Positions 50,051 through 57,849 of a DNA stretch of 64,000 nucleotides are shown here, in pieces. Position numbers and translations under genes: made by a program. The number at the start of each line of letters is the position of its first letter. The stretch's first letter is position 1. The stretch is from Pseudodonghicola xiamenensis DSM 18339. Lineage in GTDB: Bacteria; Pseudomonadota; Alphaproteobacteria; Rhodobacterales; Rhodobacteraceae. The stretch covers positions 310,001-374,000 of the forward strand of contig NZ_AUBS01000001.1 of NCBI RefSeq assembly GCF_000429365.1, written 5' to 3'. The notes beneath the pieces were generated by a model. That model worked only from the letters and a program-made list of their open reading frames with translations. It had not been told where the DNA came from and ran no database searches.

Positions 50051-53000
50051 ATGACGACGACAGTGAAGACGATCCTGATCGCCAACCGGGGCGAGATCGC
50101 GTTGCGGATCGCCGATGCGGTGGCCGGGCTGGGGATGGAGCCGGTGGCGCTCTATTCCGAGGACGACGCCGAGGCGCTGCATGTGTTGCGCGCGCCGCGT
50201 GCCATGGCGCTGCCGGGCAAGGGCGCGCGGGCCTATCTCGATATCGCGGCGGTGATCGCCGCCGCCCGCGCGGCGGGCGCCGAGGCGGTGCATCCGGGCT
50301 ATGGCTTTCTGAGCGAAAGCGCCGAATTCGCCCGAGAGGTGGCGGCAGCCGGGATGATCTTCATCGGCCCGTCGCCCGAGGCGCTGGAGGAGCTGGGCGA
50401 CAAGACCAGCGCCCGGCGTCTGGCGCAGAAGGTCGGCGCGCCGGTGAACCCGGGGCTCGACCGCGCCGCCGATCCAGCGGAACTGCTCGCCTTCATGGAA
50501 GGCTTGGGCGGTGCGCCGATCGTGCTGAAGGCGGTCGCCGGTGGCGGTGGTCGGGGCATGAGGATCGTCCGCGAGCCGGGCCAGTTGGTTGCCGCCTATG
50601 AGGAGGCCAGCGCCGAGGCGGAGGCCGCCTTCGGCAATGCCGACATCTATGCCGAACGTTTCCTTGAAAACGCCCGCCATATCGAGGTTCAGGTACTGGG
50701 GGACGGCAGCGATGCCGTGCACCTGTGGGAACGCGACTGCACCTTGCAGCGGCGTTATCAGAAGCTGGTCGAGATCGCGCCGGCCCCGGCGCTTGACCCC
50801 GATCTGCGGCGGCAGCTGCTGGACAGTGCCGTGCAGATGGCCCGCGCGGTGGGCTATCGCGGGCTCGGCACCTTCGAATATCTGGTGGGCGAGGGCGGCG
50901 CGCTGGCCTTTATCGAGGCCAATCCGCGGCTGCAGGTGGAACATACCATCACCGAAGAGATCACCGGCGTCGATCTGGTGCAGGCCCAGATCCGCGTCGT
51001 GCTGGGGGCGAGCCTGTTCGAACTTGGCCTGACCCAGGATCAGGTGCCTCAGCCGCGCGGACATGCGGTTCAGCTTCGGGTCAATATGGAGACGATGACG
51101 GCCGAGGGTGGCGCGCTGCCCGCCGGTGGCAGGCTTTCGGTCTATGAGGCGCCGGGTGGGCCGGGGGTGCGGGTCGATGGGGCGGGCTATGCTGGCTGGC
51201 GGCCGTCGCCGGCCTTCGACAGCCTGCTGGCCAAGCTGATCGTGCACGGCCCCGGGCATCTGGCGGATGTGCTGGCCCGCGCCCGCCGGGCGCTCGCGGC
51301 TTTCCGGATCGCGGGGGTGGAGACCAATATCCCCTATCTGATGGCGCTGCTGGACCTGCCGGAACTGGCCGAGGGGCGAAGCCACACGCGGATGGTCGAA
51401 GAGCGTGCCGCCGATCTGTTCGCCGCCGCCGGGCGGATCGCGGCGGACCGCGTCGCCACGGCCCTCGCCGCGCCGGAAGGGCTGGGTGAGGAGGCGCCGA
51501 AGGTGCTGGCCGAAGGGGTCACCGGCGCGCCGATGCAGGGCACCATCCTGGCGGTCAAGGCCGGCCCCGGCACTGCGCTGCCCGCCGGTGGCGCCGTGCT
51601 GGTGATGGAGGCGATGAAGATGCAGCACACCATCCTGGCCGAGGTGTCGGGGCGGCTGCGCGATATCTTCGTGGCGCCCGGTGATACCGTCTTCCTTGGC
51701 GATCCGCTCTTCGCGCTGGACCCCGACGAGAGCCTCGTCTTCGAGGCCGAGGAGGAGGAGGTGCGTGACCCTGACCACATTCGCGCCGATCTGGCCGAGT
51801 TGCTGGAACGGCGCGCGCTGACCCGGGACGCGGCGCGCCCCGAGGCGATCGCCAAGCGCCACGCGCAGGGCAAACGCTCGGCCCGGGAGAATATCGCGCA
51901 ACTCTGCGATCCGGACAGTTTCGTCGAATACGGCGATCTGGTGATCGCGGCGCAGCGGACCCGGCGCAGCCTGGACGATCTGATCCGCAACACCCCGGCC
52001 GACGGGCTGATCACCGGCTTCGGTCAGGTCAATGGCGGGCTGTTCGGCGAGGCGGGCACCCGCACCGCGGTGCTGCATTACGACTATACCGTTCTGGCCG
52101 GCACCCAGGGCCATATGAACCACGAAAAGACAGATCGCATGCTGCATGTGATCGAGAAGAGCCGCACGCCGATGATCTTCTTCTGCGAAGGCGGTGGCGG
52201 TCGGCCGGGGGATGTGGATGTCAACATGATCTCCGGTCTGCAGGTGATGACCTTCGCGCTGCAGGCGCGGCTGTCGGGGCTGGTGCCGATGGTGGGCATC
52301 GGTTCGGGCCGGGTGTTTGCCGGCAATGCCGCACTTCTGGGCTGCTGCGACGTGGTGATCGCCACCCGGGATTCGACCATCGGCATGGGTGGCCCCGCGA
52401 TGATCGAGGGCGGCGGTCTTGGCGTCTATCGTCCCGAGGAGGTCGGCCCCAGCGACGTTCATGCTGCCAATGGGGTGATCGACATCCTGGTCGAGGATGA
52501 GGAGGAGGCGGTCGAGGTCGCCAAGACATATCTGTCCTACTTCCAGGGGCGGCTGACCGACTGGCAGGCCCCCGATCCGCGCGCCCTGCGCCATGTGGTG
52601 CCGGAAAACCGGATGGAGGCCTATGACGTCCACGCGGCGATCGAGGGGATTGCCGATCTCGGCTCGGTGCTGGAACTGCGCGCGGGCTTCGCGCCGGGCA
52701 TGGTCACCGCGCTGATCCGGGTGGCGGGCCGCCCGATGGGGGTGGTCGCCAACAACCCGCGCCATATGGCCGGCGCGATCGACACGCCGGGCGCAGACAA
52801 GGCGGCGCGGTTCCTGCAGCTTTGCGATGCCCACGATCTGCCGGTGATGTTCCTCTGCGACACGCCCGGCATGATGGTGGGCCCCGAGATCGAGAAGACC
52901 GCGCTGGTGCGCCATTGTTCGCGGCTTTTCGTGATCGGCGCCAATCTGGAGGTGCCGACCTTCACCTTCGTGCTGCGCAAGGCCTATGGGCTGGGCGCCC

Positions 53001-53335
53001 AGGCGATGGCGGGGGGATCGTTCCGGGCGCCGCAATTCGTCGCCGCCTGGCCGACCGGGGAATTCGGCGGCATGGGGCTCGAAGGCGCCGTTCGGCTCGG
53101 GTTCCGCAAGGAACTGGAGGCGGTCGAGGAACTGGCCGAGCGTCAGGCGCTGTTCGAGAAGATGGTCGCCAAGCTCTATGAACGCGGCAAGGCGATCAAT
53201 ACCGCCAGCATGCTCGAGATCGACGCGGTGATCGACCCGGCCGAAACGCGCGACTGGATTCTCTCTGCTCTGCAGGCCGCACCGGCGCCGCAGCCGCGCA
53301 GGGCCAAGAAACGGCCCTGGGTCGATCCCTGGTAA
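50051..53335 (+). CDS. Single-chain biotin-dependent acyl-CoA carboxylase (BC-BCCP-CT fusion)
   Basis: 1094 residues combining what are usually two or three proteins. Biotin carboxylase ~5-450 (ILIANRGEIALRI, HPGYGFLSE, ATP loop GGGGRG at 164-169, FIEANPRLQVEH). Biotinyl domain ~490-560 with MEAMKM and biotinylated Lys523. Carboxyltransferase ~570-1085 (QGKRSARENIAQLCD, GGGGRPGDVDVN, GIGSGRVFAGNAALLGCCDV, FLCDTPGMMVGPEIE, GGSFRAPQFVAAWPTGEFGGMGLEGA). Domain order and size match the single-chain long-chain acyl-CoA carboxylase (LCC) described from Mycobacterium and Rhodopseudomonas, a homo-hexamer. With the ligase 23 bp upstream it would make an alpha-carboxylated acyl-CoA. Substrate is inferred. 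Confidence 0.9.
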   Translation: MTTTVKTILIANRGEIALRIADAVAGLGMEPVALYSEDDAEALHVLRAPRAMALPGKGARAYLDIAAVIAAARAAGAEAVHPGYGFLSESAEFAREVAAAGMIFIGPSPEALEELGDKTSARRLAQKVGAPVNPGLDRAADPAELLAFMEGLGGAPIVLKAVAGGGGRGMRIVREPGQLVAAYEEASAEAEAAFGNADIYAERFLENARHIEVQVLGDGSDAVHLWERDCTLQRRYQKLVEIAPAPALDPDLRRQLLDSAVQMARAVGYRGLGTFEYLVGEGGALAFIEANPRLQVEHTITEEITGVDLVQAQIRVVLGASLFELGLTQDQVPQPRGHAVQLRVNMETMTAEGGALPAGGRLSVYEAPGGPGVRVDGAGYAGWRPSPAFDSLLAKLIVHGPGHLADVLARARRALAAFRIAGVETNIPYLMALLDLPELAEGRSHTRMVEERAADLFAAAGRIAADRVATALAAPEGLGEEAPKVLAEGVTGAPMQGTILAVKAGPGTALPAGGAVLVMEAMKMQHTILAEVSGRLRDIFVAPGDTVFLGDPLFALDPDESLVFEAEEEEVRDPDHIRADLAELLERRALTRDAARPEAIAKRHAQGKRSARENIAQLCDPDSFVEYGDLVIAAQRTRRSLDDLIRNTPADGLITGFGQVNGGLFGEAGTRTAVLHYDYTVLAGTQGHMNHEKTDRMLHVIEKSRTPMIFFCEGGGGRPGDVDVNMISGLQVMTFALQARLSGLVPMVGIGSGRVFAGNAALLGCCDVVIATRDSTIGMGGPAMIEGGGLGVYRPEEVGPSDVHAANGVIDILVEDEEEAVEVAKTYLSYFQGRLTDWQAPDPRALRHVVPENRMEAYDVHAAIEGIADLGSVLELRAGFAPGMVTALIRVAGRPMGVVANNPRHMAGAIDTPGADKAARFLQLCDAHDLPVMFLCDTPGMMVGPEIEKTALVRHCSRLFVIGANLEVPTFTFVLRKAYGLGAQAMAGGSFRAPQFVAAWPTGEFGGMGLEGAVRLGFRKELEAVEELAERQALFEKMVAKLYERGKAINTASMLEIDAVIDPAETRDWILSALQAAPAPQPRRAKKRPWVDPW

Positions 53336-53357
53336 AGATGCGTCGGGCAAAATGGCT

Positions 53358-53378
53358 CCCCCGCGATGGCGCGGGGGG
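53358..53378 (+). terminator. Hairpin after the carboxylase gene
   Basis: CCCCCGCG-ATGG-CGCGGGGG, an 8-bp GC stem 23 bp after the stop, without a proper T-run. Likely end of the ligase-carboxylase operon. Confidence 0.55.
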
Positions 53379-53526
53379 TGCTCCTTGATGCCGGTTTGCC
53401 TCTTCTTCATATTTCTCCTGCAGGTTGCATGACAGGAGTGCCCGGATGGGTTGACAGCCCGGGCCCGGGTATCGGGATATTACGGGGTGCCCGAAGGGCC
53501 ACTGCACAGAGCCGGAGACCGCCGTC

Positions 53527-54642
53527 ATGTTCATCCTGTCCCGTTTGGCCGCCGTTATCCTTGTCATCGGCGTTATGGGGGTGACGGGTTGCACCCGCTC
53601 GGCTGAGCTGATCGGGGTGGATAACAAGGCTGTGCCGGTGCTGAGCTTTGCCGAGGCTGCGCACCACAGGATCTACATCACCACCAGCCGGGCGCGATCG
53701 GACAGGGTCGGCGCATTCTATTCGGGAGAGAGATCGCAAAATCTGGGCCTGGCCTCGGTTCTGTTGACGGTGCCGCCCGATCACGTTCCCGGCGAGGTCG
53801 AGCGCCCCAAGACCCTGCCGCCCGACCCGCGCCGGGAGTTCGCGGTGGTGGAACCCGAGGTCTATGATCGGGAGCAGGGGTTCATTCGCGCTATCAACGC
53901 GGAGCTGGCAAAGCGCGCGCCAAAGGACCGGACCCTTCTGTTCTTTGTGCATGGCTATAACATGACATTGAGCGACGCGGTGCTGCGGGTCGGCCAATTC
54001 GTGCAGGATTCGGGGTTTGCCGGCGTGCCGGTGGTCTTTTCCTGGGCCTCTGCCGGGAGAGAGACGCTCTATGCCTATGATCTCAACAGCACGCTTGCCG
54101 CGCGTAGCCAGATCGAACAGGCGCTGGAAATAGTGTCGAGAACCAATGCCCGGGGCTTTGATGTCTTCGCCCATTCGATGGGCGGGTTCGCGATGATGGA
54201 GGTGATGGTTCAATCGGGCCTGTCGGGTATGCTCGACACCAGTGGCAAGCTCAACAACATCATGCTGGCGGCGCCGGATATCGACATCGACGTCTTTCGC
54301 AGCCAACTGGCACAGATCCGGGGGCAGGTGGGGAACATTTATGTGCTGGTGTCACAGGACGATTTCGCCCTGCGCCTGTCGCGCCGGGTCTCGGGTGGGG
54401 TGGTGCGTGTCGGCGCGGCCAACGCGGAGGAACTGGCGAAGCTCGGGGTGACCGTCATTGATCTCAGCCGGGTTCATGATTCCATCATCGGCACGCACAG
54501 CAAGTTCGCAGGCTCGCCCGAGGTTGTGCAGATGATCGGTTCCGCCCTGCGGCATCATGGGTATGATCAGCCCCCGCGCGACCCGAGCACGCTTGAGATA
54601 CTGGAGGGAGTGCCGGTGTTGCGCGACTTTATCCCGGGGTGA
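53527..54642 (+). CDS. DUF900 family alpha/beta-hydrolase lipoprotein
   Basis: 371 residues. Signal peptide with lipobox VTGC (Cys22), so a lipoprotein. The alpha/beta-hydrolase domain has the oxyanion segment LLFFVHGYNMTLSDAVLR, PVVFSWAS, the nucleophile elbow FAHSMGGF and a C-terminal His in DLSRVHDSII. DUF900 members are annotated as esterases or lipases of unknown substrate. It has its own upstream region (possible TTGACA at 53451-53456) and ends 139 bp before the hemophore operon. It could act in the periplasm or at the outer membrane; a link to haem uptake is not shown. Confidence 0.83.
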   Translation: MFILSRLAAVILVIGVMGVTGCTRSAELIGVDNKAVPVLSFAEAAHHRIYITTSRARSDRVGAFYSGERSQNLGLASVLLTVPPDHVPGEVERPKTLPPDPRREFAVVEPEVYDREQGFIRAINAELAKRAPKDRTLLFFVHGYNMTLSDAVLRVGQFVQDSGFAGVPVVFSWASAGRETLYAYDLNSTLAARSQIEQALEIVSRTNARGFDVFAHSMGGFAMMEVMVQSGLSGMLDTSGKLNNIMLAAPDIDIDVFRSQLAQIRGQVGNIYVLVSQDDFALRLSRRVSGGVVRVGAANAEELAKLGVTVIDLSRVHDSIIGTHSKFAGSPEVVQMIGSALRHHGYDQPPRDPSTLEILEGVPVLRDFIPG

Positions 54643-54676
54643 ATGCAGCCACCGGAAAGAGAATGTATGTGATTAG

Positions 54677-54705
54677 TTGACAAAAAAGCTTGGTATAAAT
54701 AGGGT
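54677..54705 (+). promoter_or_regulatory. Candidate promoter of the hemophore operon
   Basis: Perfect TTGACA at 54677-54682, 17-bp spacer, TAGGGT at 54700-54705 (TA...T pattern). Transcription from about 54712 would give a ~70-nt 5' UTR containing the whole hairpin at 54731-54777. A nearby TATAAA at 54694 is too close (11 bp) to pair with this -35. Confidence 0.5.
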
Positions 54706-54730
54706 CGCGCCAATCGCATGCAGCAAGCCA

Positions 54731-54777
54731 TTTCCTGCCAGTCAGCATGTTGTTCCGCATATCTGACTGACAGGAAA
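54731..54777 (+). promoter_or_regulatory. 5' UTR hairpin sequestering the hemophore Shine-Dalgarno
   Basis: Left arm TTTCCTGCCAGTCAG (54731-54745) and right arm CTGACTGACAGGAAA (54763-54777) pair at 14 of 15 positions around a 17-nt loop. The right arm contains AGGAAA, the Shine-Dalgarno of the gene starting at 54782, fully paired to TTTCCT. Folded, it should block ribosome entry. Such anti-SD helices are known as RNA thermometers (also on Shigella shuA, a haem receptor) or as sRNA targets; which applies is unknown. Confidence 0.8.
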
Positions 54778-54781
54778 AACC

Positions 54782-55777
54782 ATGGCTCAGACGATCACCA
54801 TCGACGCCTCGGCGTTGACGACCGGATTCAATTCGAAAACCTATATCAGCGATTATTTCTCCTCGCTCGCCAGTTCCGTTGCCAAGAGCTTCTATGGTGG
54901 CGAGCCTGATTCCGCCTTTGGCGGCACCTATTACATGAACGGTTCGCAGGTGGTGTTCAGCTATGCTGACGGCGAAGAGACCCCGCTGGCGTCGACGATC
55001 ATCATGGAAGGCGACGGACTGGCCTATGACTTCATCCACAATGGATCGGAATATGGCCATGGCATCACCGGAGCGGTCGATGCGCTGGTCTTCGGCGATT
55101 GGGTCGATGGGGTGACCTCGGGCACCCAGGGCATCGGCGAAGAGGGCGCGGTGACCGGGCTTGACACCGGGCTGGTGATCGAGGGGCTCGGGCTCGACGT
55201 GGCGCCGGGCGGTGGCAACGATGTGGAGACCAATCCGGTCTATGCGGTCTATACCGCGCTGGGCACGATGGATGCCGCTCTGCTGAACAGCGTGCTCGAT
55301 GATTACGCGGTCGAAATGTACGGCACCATTCACAACGACCGCCTGTTCGGCTCCGCCTATGACGACACTCTGGTCGGCGGCGCCGGCAACGACGTGCTGA
55401 AGGGCAAGGCGGGCGATGACCTGCTGCTGGGCGGTCGGGGCGATGACAAGCTGGTCGGCGGCAAGGGCAATGACACGCTGATCGGCGGCGCTGGCGACGA
55501 TATCCTCAAGGGCGGCAAGGGCAACGACACTCTGACCGGCGGCGCTGGTGAGGATACCTTTGTGATCGTTTCGGGCGGTGCCCGCAACATTGACACCATC
55601 ACCGACTTCACCATTGGTGAAGATGTGATCGACGTCACCGCGCTGGAACTGGGCGCTGCCAGCGATTTCACGGCATCGGAAACCGACGCTGGTCTGGTGC
55701 TGAGCGCGGAAGGGGCGACCATCGTGCTCGAGAACCTGACCTCGGCCGATCTGTCGGATGACATGTTCCTGTTCTGA
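54782..55777 (+). CDS. HasA-like hemophore fused to RTX repeats, secreted by type I route
   Basis: 331 residues, no N-terminal signal peptide. Residues 1-~180 are HasA-like: YISDYFSSLASS, GDGLAYDF with candidate haem ligand Tyr82, GHGITGAVDALVFGDWVDG with His93, and NPVYAVYTALGTMDAALLNSVLDDYAVEM. The His32 axial-ligand loop of Serratia HasA has no His, as in the Tyr-only Yersinia pestis protein. Residues ~181-260 are nine RTX nonapeptides (GGxGxDxL). The rest (DTITDFTIGEDVIDVTALEL ... DDMFLF) is the usual RTX C-terminal export domain. Classical HasA has no RTX repeats, so this is an unusual fusion. First gene of a three-gene operon; SD is within a hairpin. Confidence 0.83.
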   Translation: MAQTITIDASALTTGFNSKTYISDYFSSLASSVAKSFYGGEPDSAFGGTYYMNGSQVVFSYADGEETPLASTIIMEGDGLAYDFIHNGSEYGHGITGAVDALVFGDWVDGVTSGTQGIGEEGAVTGLDTGLVIEGLGLDVAPGGGNDVETNPVYAVYTALGTMDAALLNSVLDDYAVEMYGTIHNDRLFGSAYDDTLVGGAGNDVLKGKAGDDLLLGGRGDDKLVGGKGNDTLIGGAGDDILKGGKGNDTLTGGAGEDTFVIVSGGARNIDTITDFTIGEDVIDVTALELGAASDFTASETDAGLVLSAEGATIVLENLTSADLSDDMFLF

Positions 55778-55797
55778 CAGGCCTTCTTGACCAAAAC

Positions 55798-55829
55798 GGC
55801 CGGGCGACCCGCTGAGTTGTTGCCCGGCC
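55798..55829 (+). terminator. Intercistronic hairpin between first hemophore and receptor genes
   Basis: GGCCGGGC (55798-55805) and GCCCGGCC (55822-55829), perfect 8-bp stem, 16-nt loop, followed by CTTTCC. It probably limits read-through or protects the upstream mRNA, giving more hemophore than receptor. Confidence 0.6.
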
Positions 55830-55874
55830 CTTTCCAGTTCTCCCCCCTCACTCTCTCCCGCCCGAGGCATCCCC

Positions 55875-57818
55875 ATGTCCCACCCAATACGTGCCGCACT
55901 GGCCGTAACCAGTCTTGTTATGTCTCCTCTTGCCGTTCGATCGCAGGAGGTGATCGCGCTGGATGAGATCACGGTCGCGGTCGGGCCGGGGGCACAGGCG
56001 ACCGCCTCGCAGACCACGGTCGGCGAGGAACGGCTTGAAACCGAATATCAGGGTGCGAGCCTTGGCACGGTACTGCGCGATATGGCCGGGGTCACCACCC
56101 AGGGTGGGGGCGGCGATGACGGCGCCGAAATGGCGGTGAATATTCGCGGGCTGCAGGATCATGGCCGGGTTGCGGTGACGGTCGACGGCATGCGGCAGAA
56201 CTTTGCGCGCTCGGGCCATGGCGCCAATGGCACGTTCTCGGTCGATCAGGAGATGCTGCGCGAGGTGACGGTCACCCGGGGGAGCGGCGCCAAGGCCGGT
56301 GCCATCGGCGGCGCGGTGGAACTGCGCCGGGTCACGGCAGAAGATATCCTGCGTGAGGGGGCGAGCACAGGCGGCGAATTTCGTCTGCGCTATGGATCGC
56401 TAACCAAGACTCCCACGGTACATGGCGAGCTGGCGGCGAAACTGAGCGAGGCGGTCGACCTCATGGTGGCGGGTACCCATTCCGAGAAGGATGATTATAC
56501 CGCCCCCGACGGAACCAGGGTCTATGCCGGGCAGACCAAGCGCAGCGGCCTGGCGACACTGGGCTTCAACACCGAGAACGGTCAGCGCTTCACGCTCAGC
56601 TACGACCGGATGGAACAGGAGTATTCCACCGGAGTCGCCGCAGGGACGCCGCGCGACAACGATCTGCGGACCGAAAGCCTGCGGCTGGGCTGGCAGGCCG
56701 AGGACCTGGCCGGCTGGTCTGTCGAAGGGGCGCTTTACAAGACCGACACCAAGCTGGAACAGCAATCCCTGAGCGCCGCTCTGACGCCCACCGGCACCGG
56801 CCGGACCTATGATACCAGCACCACCGGCCTGCTTCTGAGCGCACAGCGCTTTCTGATGATCGGCGGGCGCGATCACGATCTGACCGTGACCTTGGAGGGC
56901 TTCCGGGACGAGGCCGATGTGAATGATACCACGGGCAGCCTGACCCCTTCGGGGAGCCGGGATATCTGGTCGCTGGGGCTGGAGGATCGTTTCGAGCTGG
57001 GCCGCGCGCGGGTCACCCTGGGACTAACGGCGGACAGCTACAGCCTGGACAGCGATGACGGTTCCGCCTCGGGGCAGGCGGTGTCGCCGCGGCTGGCGGT
57101 CGATGTGCCTTTGGGCAATTGGGTCACCTTCCACGCCGCGGCCTCGATGGGGTATCGTCCGCCGTCGCTTAACGAAACCCTGGTCTCGGGCATGCACCCG
57201 GAGCCGGCGGATTTCGAGATCCGCCCCAATCCCGACCTCAAGCCGGAAAAATCGCAGGCCTTCGAAATCGGGCTCGGCTATGGGCGCGAGGGGCTGTTTG
57301 TCCCGGGCGACAGTTTTGACGTCCGTGCGACCCTCTTCCAGAACACGGTGCGTGACTATATCGGGCTGGAGCGGGTCGGGTCGCTGTTCGACAGCTATTA
57401 TCGCTATAACAATATCGACAAGGTTCGTCTGCGCGGTCTGGAACTGGAGGCGCGCTATGATTCAGGGCAGATCTTTGCCGGTCTGGCCGGTCAGATCCTC
57501 GATGGCACCGACCGCACGACCGGAGAAGACCTTGACAGCACGCCGCCCGACCGGGTGGTGGTGACTGCCGGGCTGCGCAGCGCTGACCTGCGGCGCGAGG
57601 TCGGAACCAGGGTCACCTTCACCGACTCCAAGCATGGCGGCACGTTGTCTTCGGACGCTTGGCGGACTGTCGATCTCTTCTTCCGGCAGGAGATCAGCAA
57701 GAATGTCGAGTTCGGCCTGGCGCTGAACAACATCTTTGACGCGAATTACACCCCTCATCTCGATACCCAGCCTCAGCCAGGGTTCAACGCGCAGGCTTCG
57801 CTGACCCTGAGGTTCTGA
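55875..57818 (+). CDS. TonB-dependent outer-membrane haem/hemophore receptor
   Basis: 647 residues. Signal peptide (~1-23), TonB box region DEITVAVG at ~30-37, plug domain (~45-150: VLRDMAGVTTQGG, VNIRGLQDHGRVAVTVDGMRQNF, VTRGSGAKAGAIGGAVEL) and a 22-strand barrel ending in LTLRF. Haem-receptor signature is present: YRPP (427-430, in place of FRAP), His441 between the motifs, and NPDL (452-455). It is the likely receptor for the hemophores encoded on both sides. GAGG precedes the start. Needs TonB-ExbB-ExbD, not in this window. Confidence 0.87.
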   Translation: MSHPIRAALAVTSLVMSPLAVRSQEVIALDEITVAVGPGAQATASQTTVGEERLETEYQGASLGTVLRDMAGVTTQGGGGDDGAEMAVNIRGLQDHGRVAVTVDGMRQNFARSGHGANGTFSVDQEMLREVTVTRGSGAKAGAIGGAVELRRVTAEDILREGASTGGEFRLRYGSLTKTPTVHGELAAKLSEAVDLMVAGTHSEKDDYTAPDGTRVYAGQTKRSGLATLGFNTENGQRFTLSYDRMEQEYSTGVAAGTPRDNDLRTESLRLGWQAEDLAGWSVEGALYKTDTKLEQQSLSAALTPTGTGRTYDTSTTGLLLSAQRFLMIGGRDHDLTVTLEGFRDEADVNDTTGSLTPSGSRDIWSLGLEDRFELGRARVTLGLTADSYSLDSDDGSASGQAVSPRLAVDVPLGNWVTFHAAASMGYRPPSLNETLVSGMHPEPADFEIRPNPDLKPEKSQAFEIGLGYGREGLFVPGDSFDVRATLFQNTVRDYIGLERVGSLFDSYYRYNNIDKVRLRGLELEARYDSGQIFAGLAGQILDGTDRTTGEDLDSTPPDRVVVTAGLRSADLRREVGTRVTFTDSKHGGTLSSDAWRTVDLFFRQEISKNVEFGLALNNIFDANYTPHLDTQPQPGFNAQASLTLRF

Positions 57819-57849
57819 CCCGGGAACGGCAGGCGGAAAGGACACCCAC

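Noticed and set aside
49937..53410. 1157-codon open frame antisense to the acyl-CoA carboxylase gene
   Set aside because: Its product is His/Arg/Gln/Gly-rich with no domain, and the sense strand encodes a complete, motif-rich enzyme. It is a by-product of high GC at third positions. The same applies to long antisense frames over 61138-63525, 26883-28523 and 39405-41210.
54677..54699. TTGACA with TATAAA as the promoter of the hemophore operon
   Set aside because: The spacing is only 11 bp. TAGGGT at 54700 with a 17-bp spacer is a better -10 candidate.
54739..54769. CAGTCAG/CTGACTG half-sites in the hemophore hairpin as a target of the MarR-GNAT protein, whose palindrome has CTGACT/AGTCAG
   Set aside because: The half-sites are in the opposite order with a 17-base gap, and pairing with the Shine-Dalgarno explains them better. 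Probably chance.
55360..55560. Short tandem DNA repeats resembling a CRISPR-like array (also 58390-58670)
   Set aside because: The period is 27 bp and in frame, encoding GGxGxDxLx RTX nonapeptides. There are no spacers of unrelated sequence and no cas genes.
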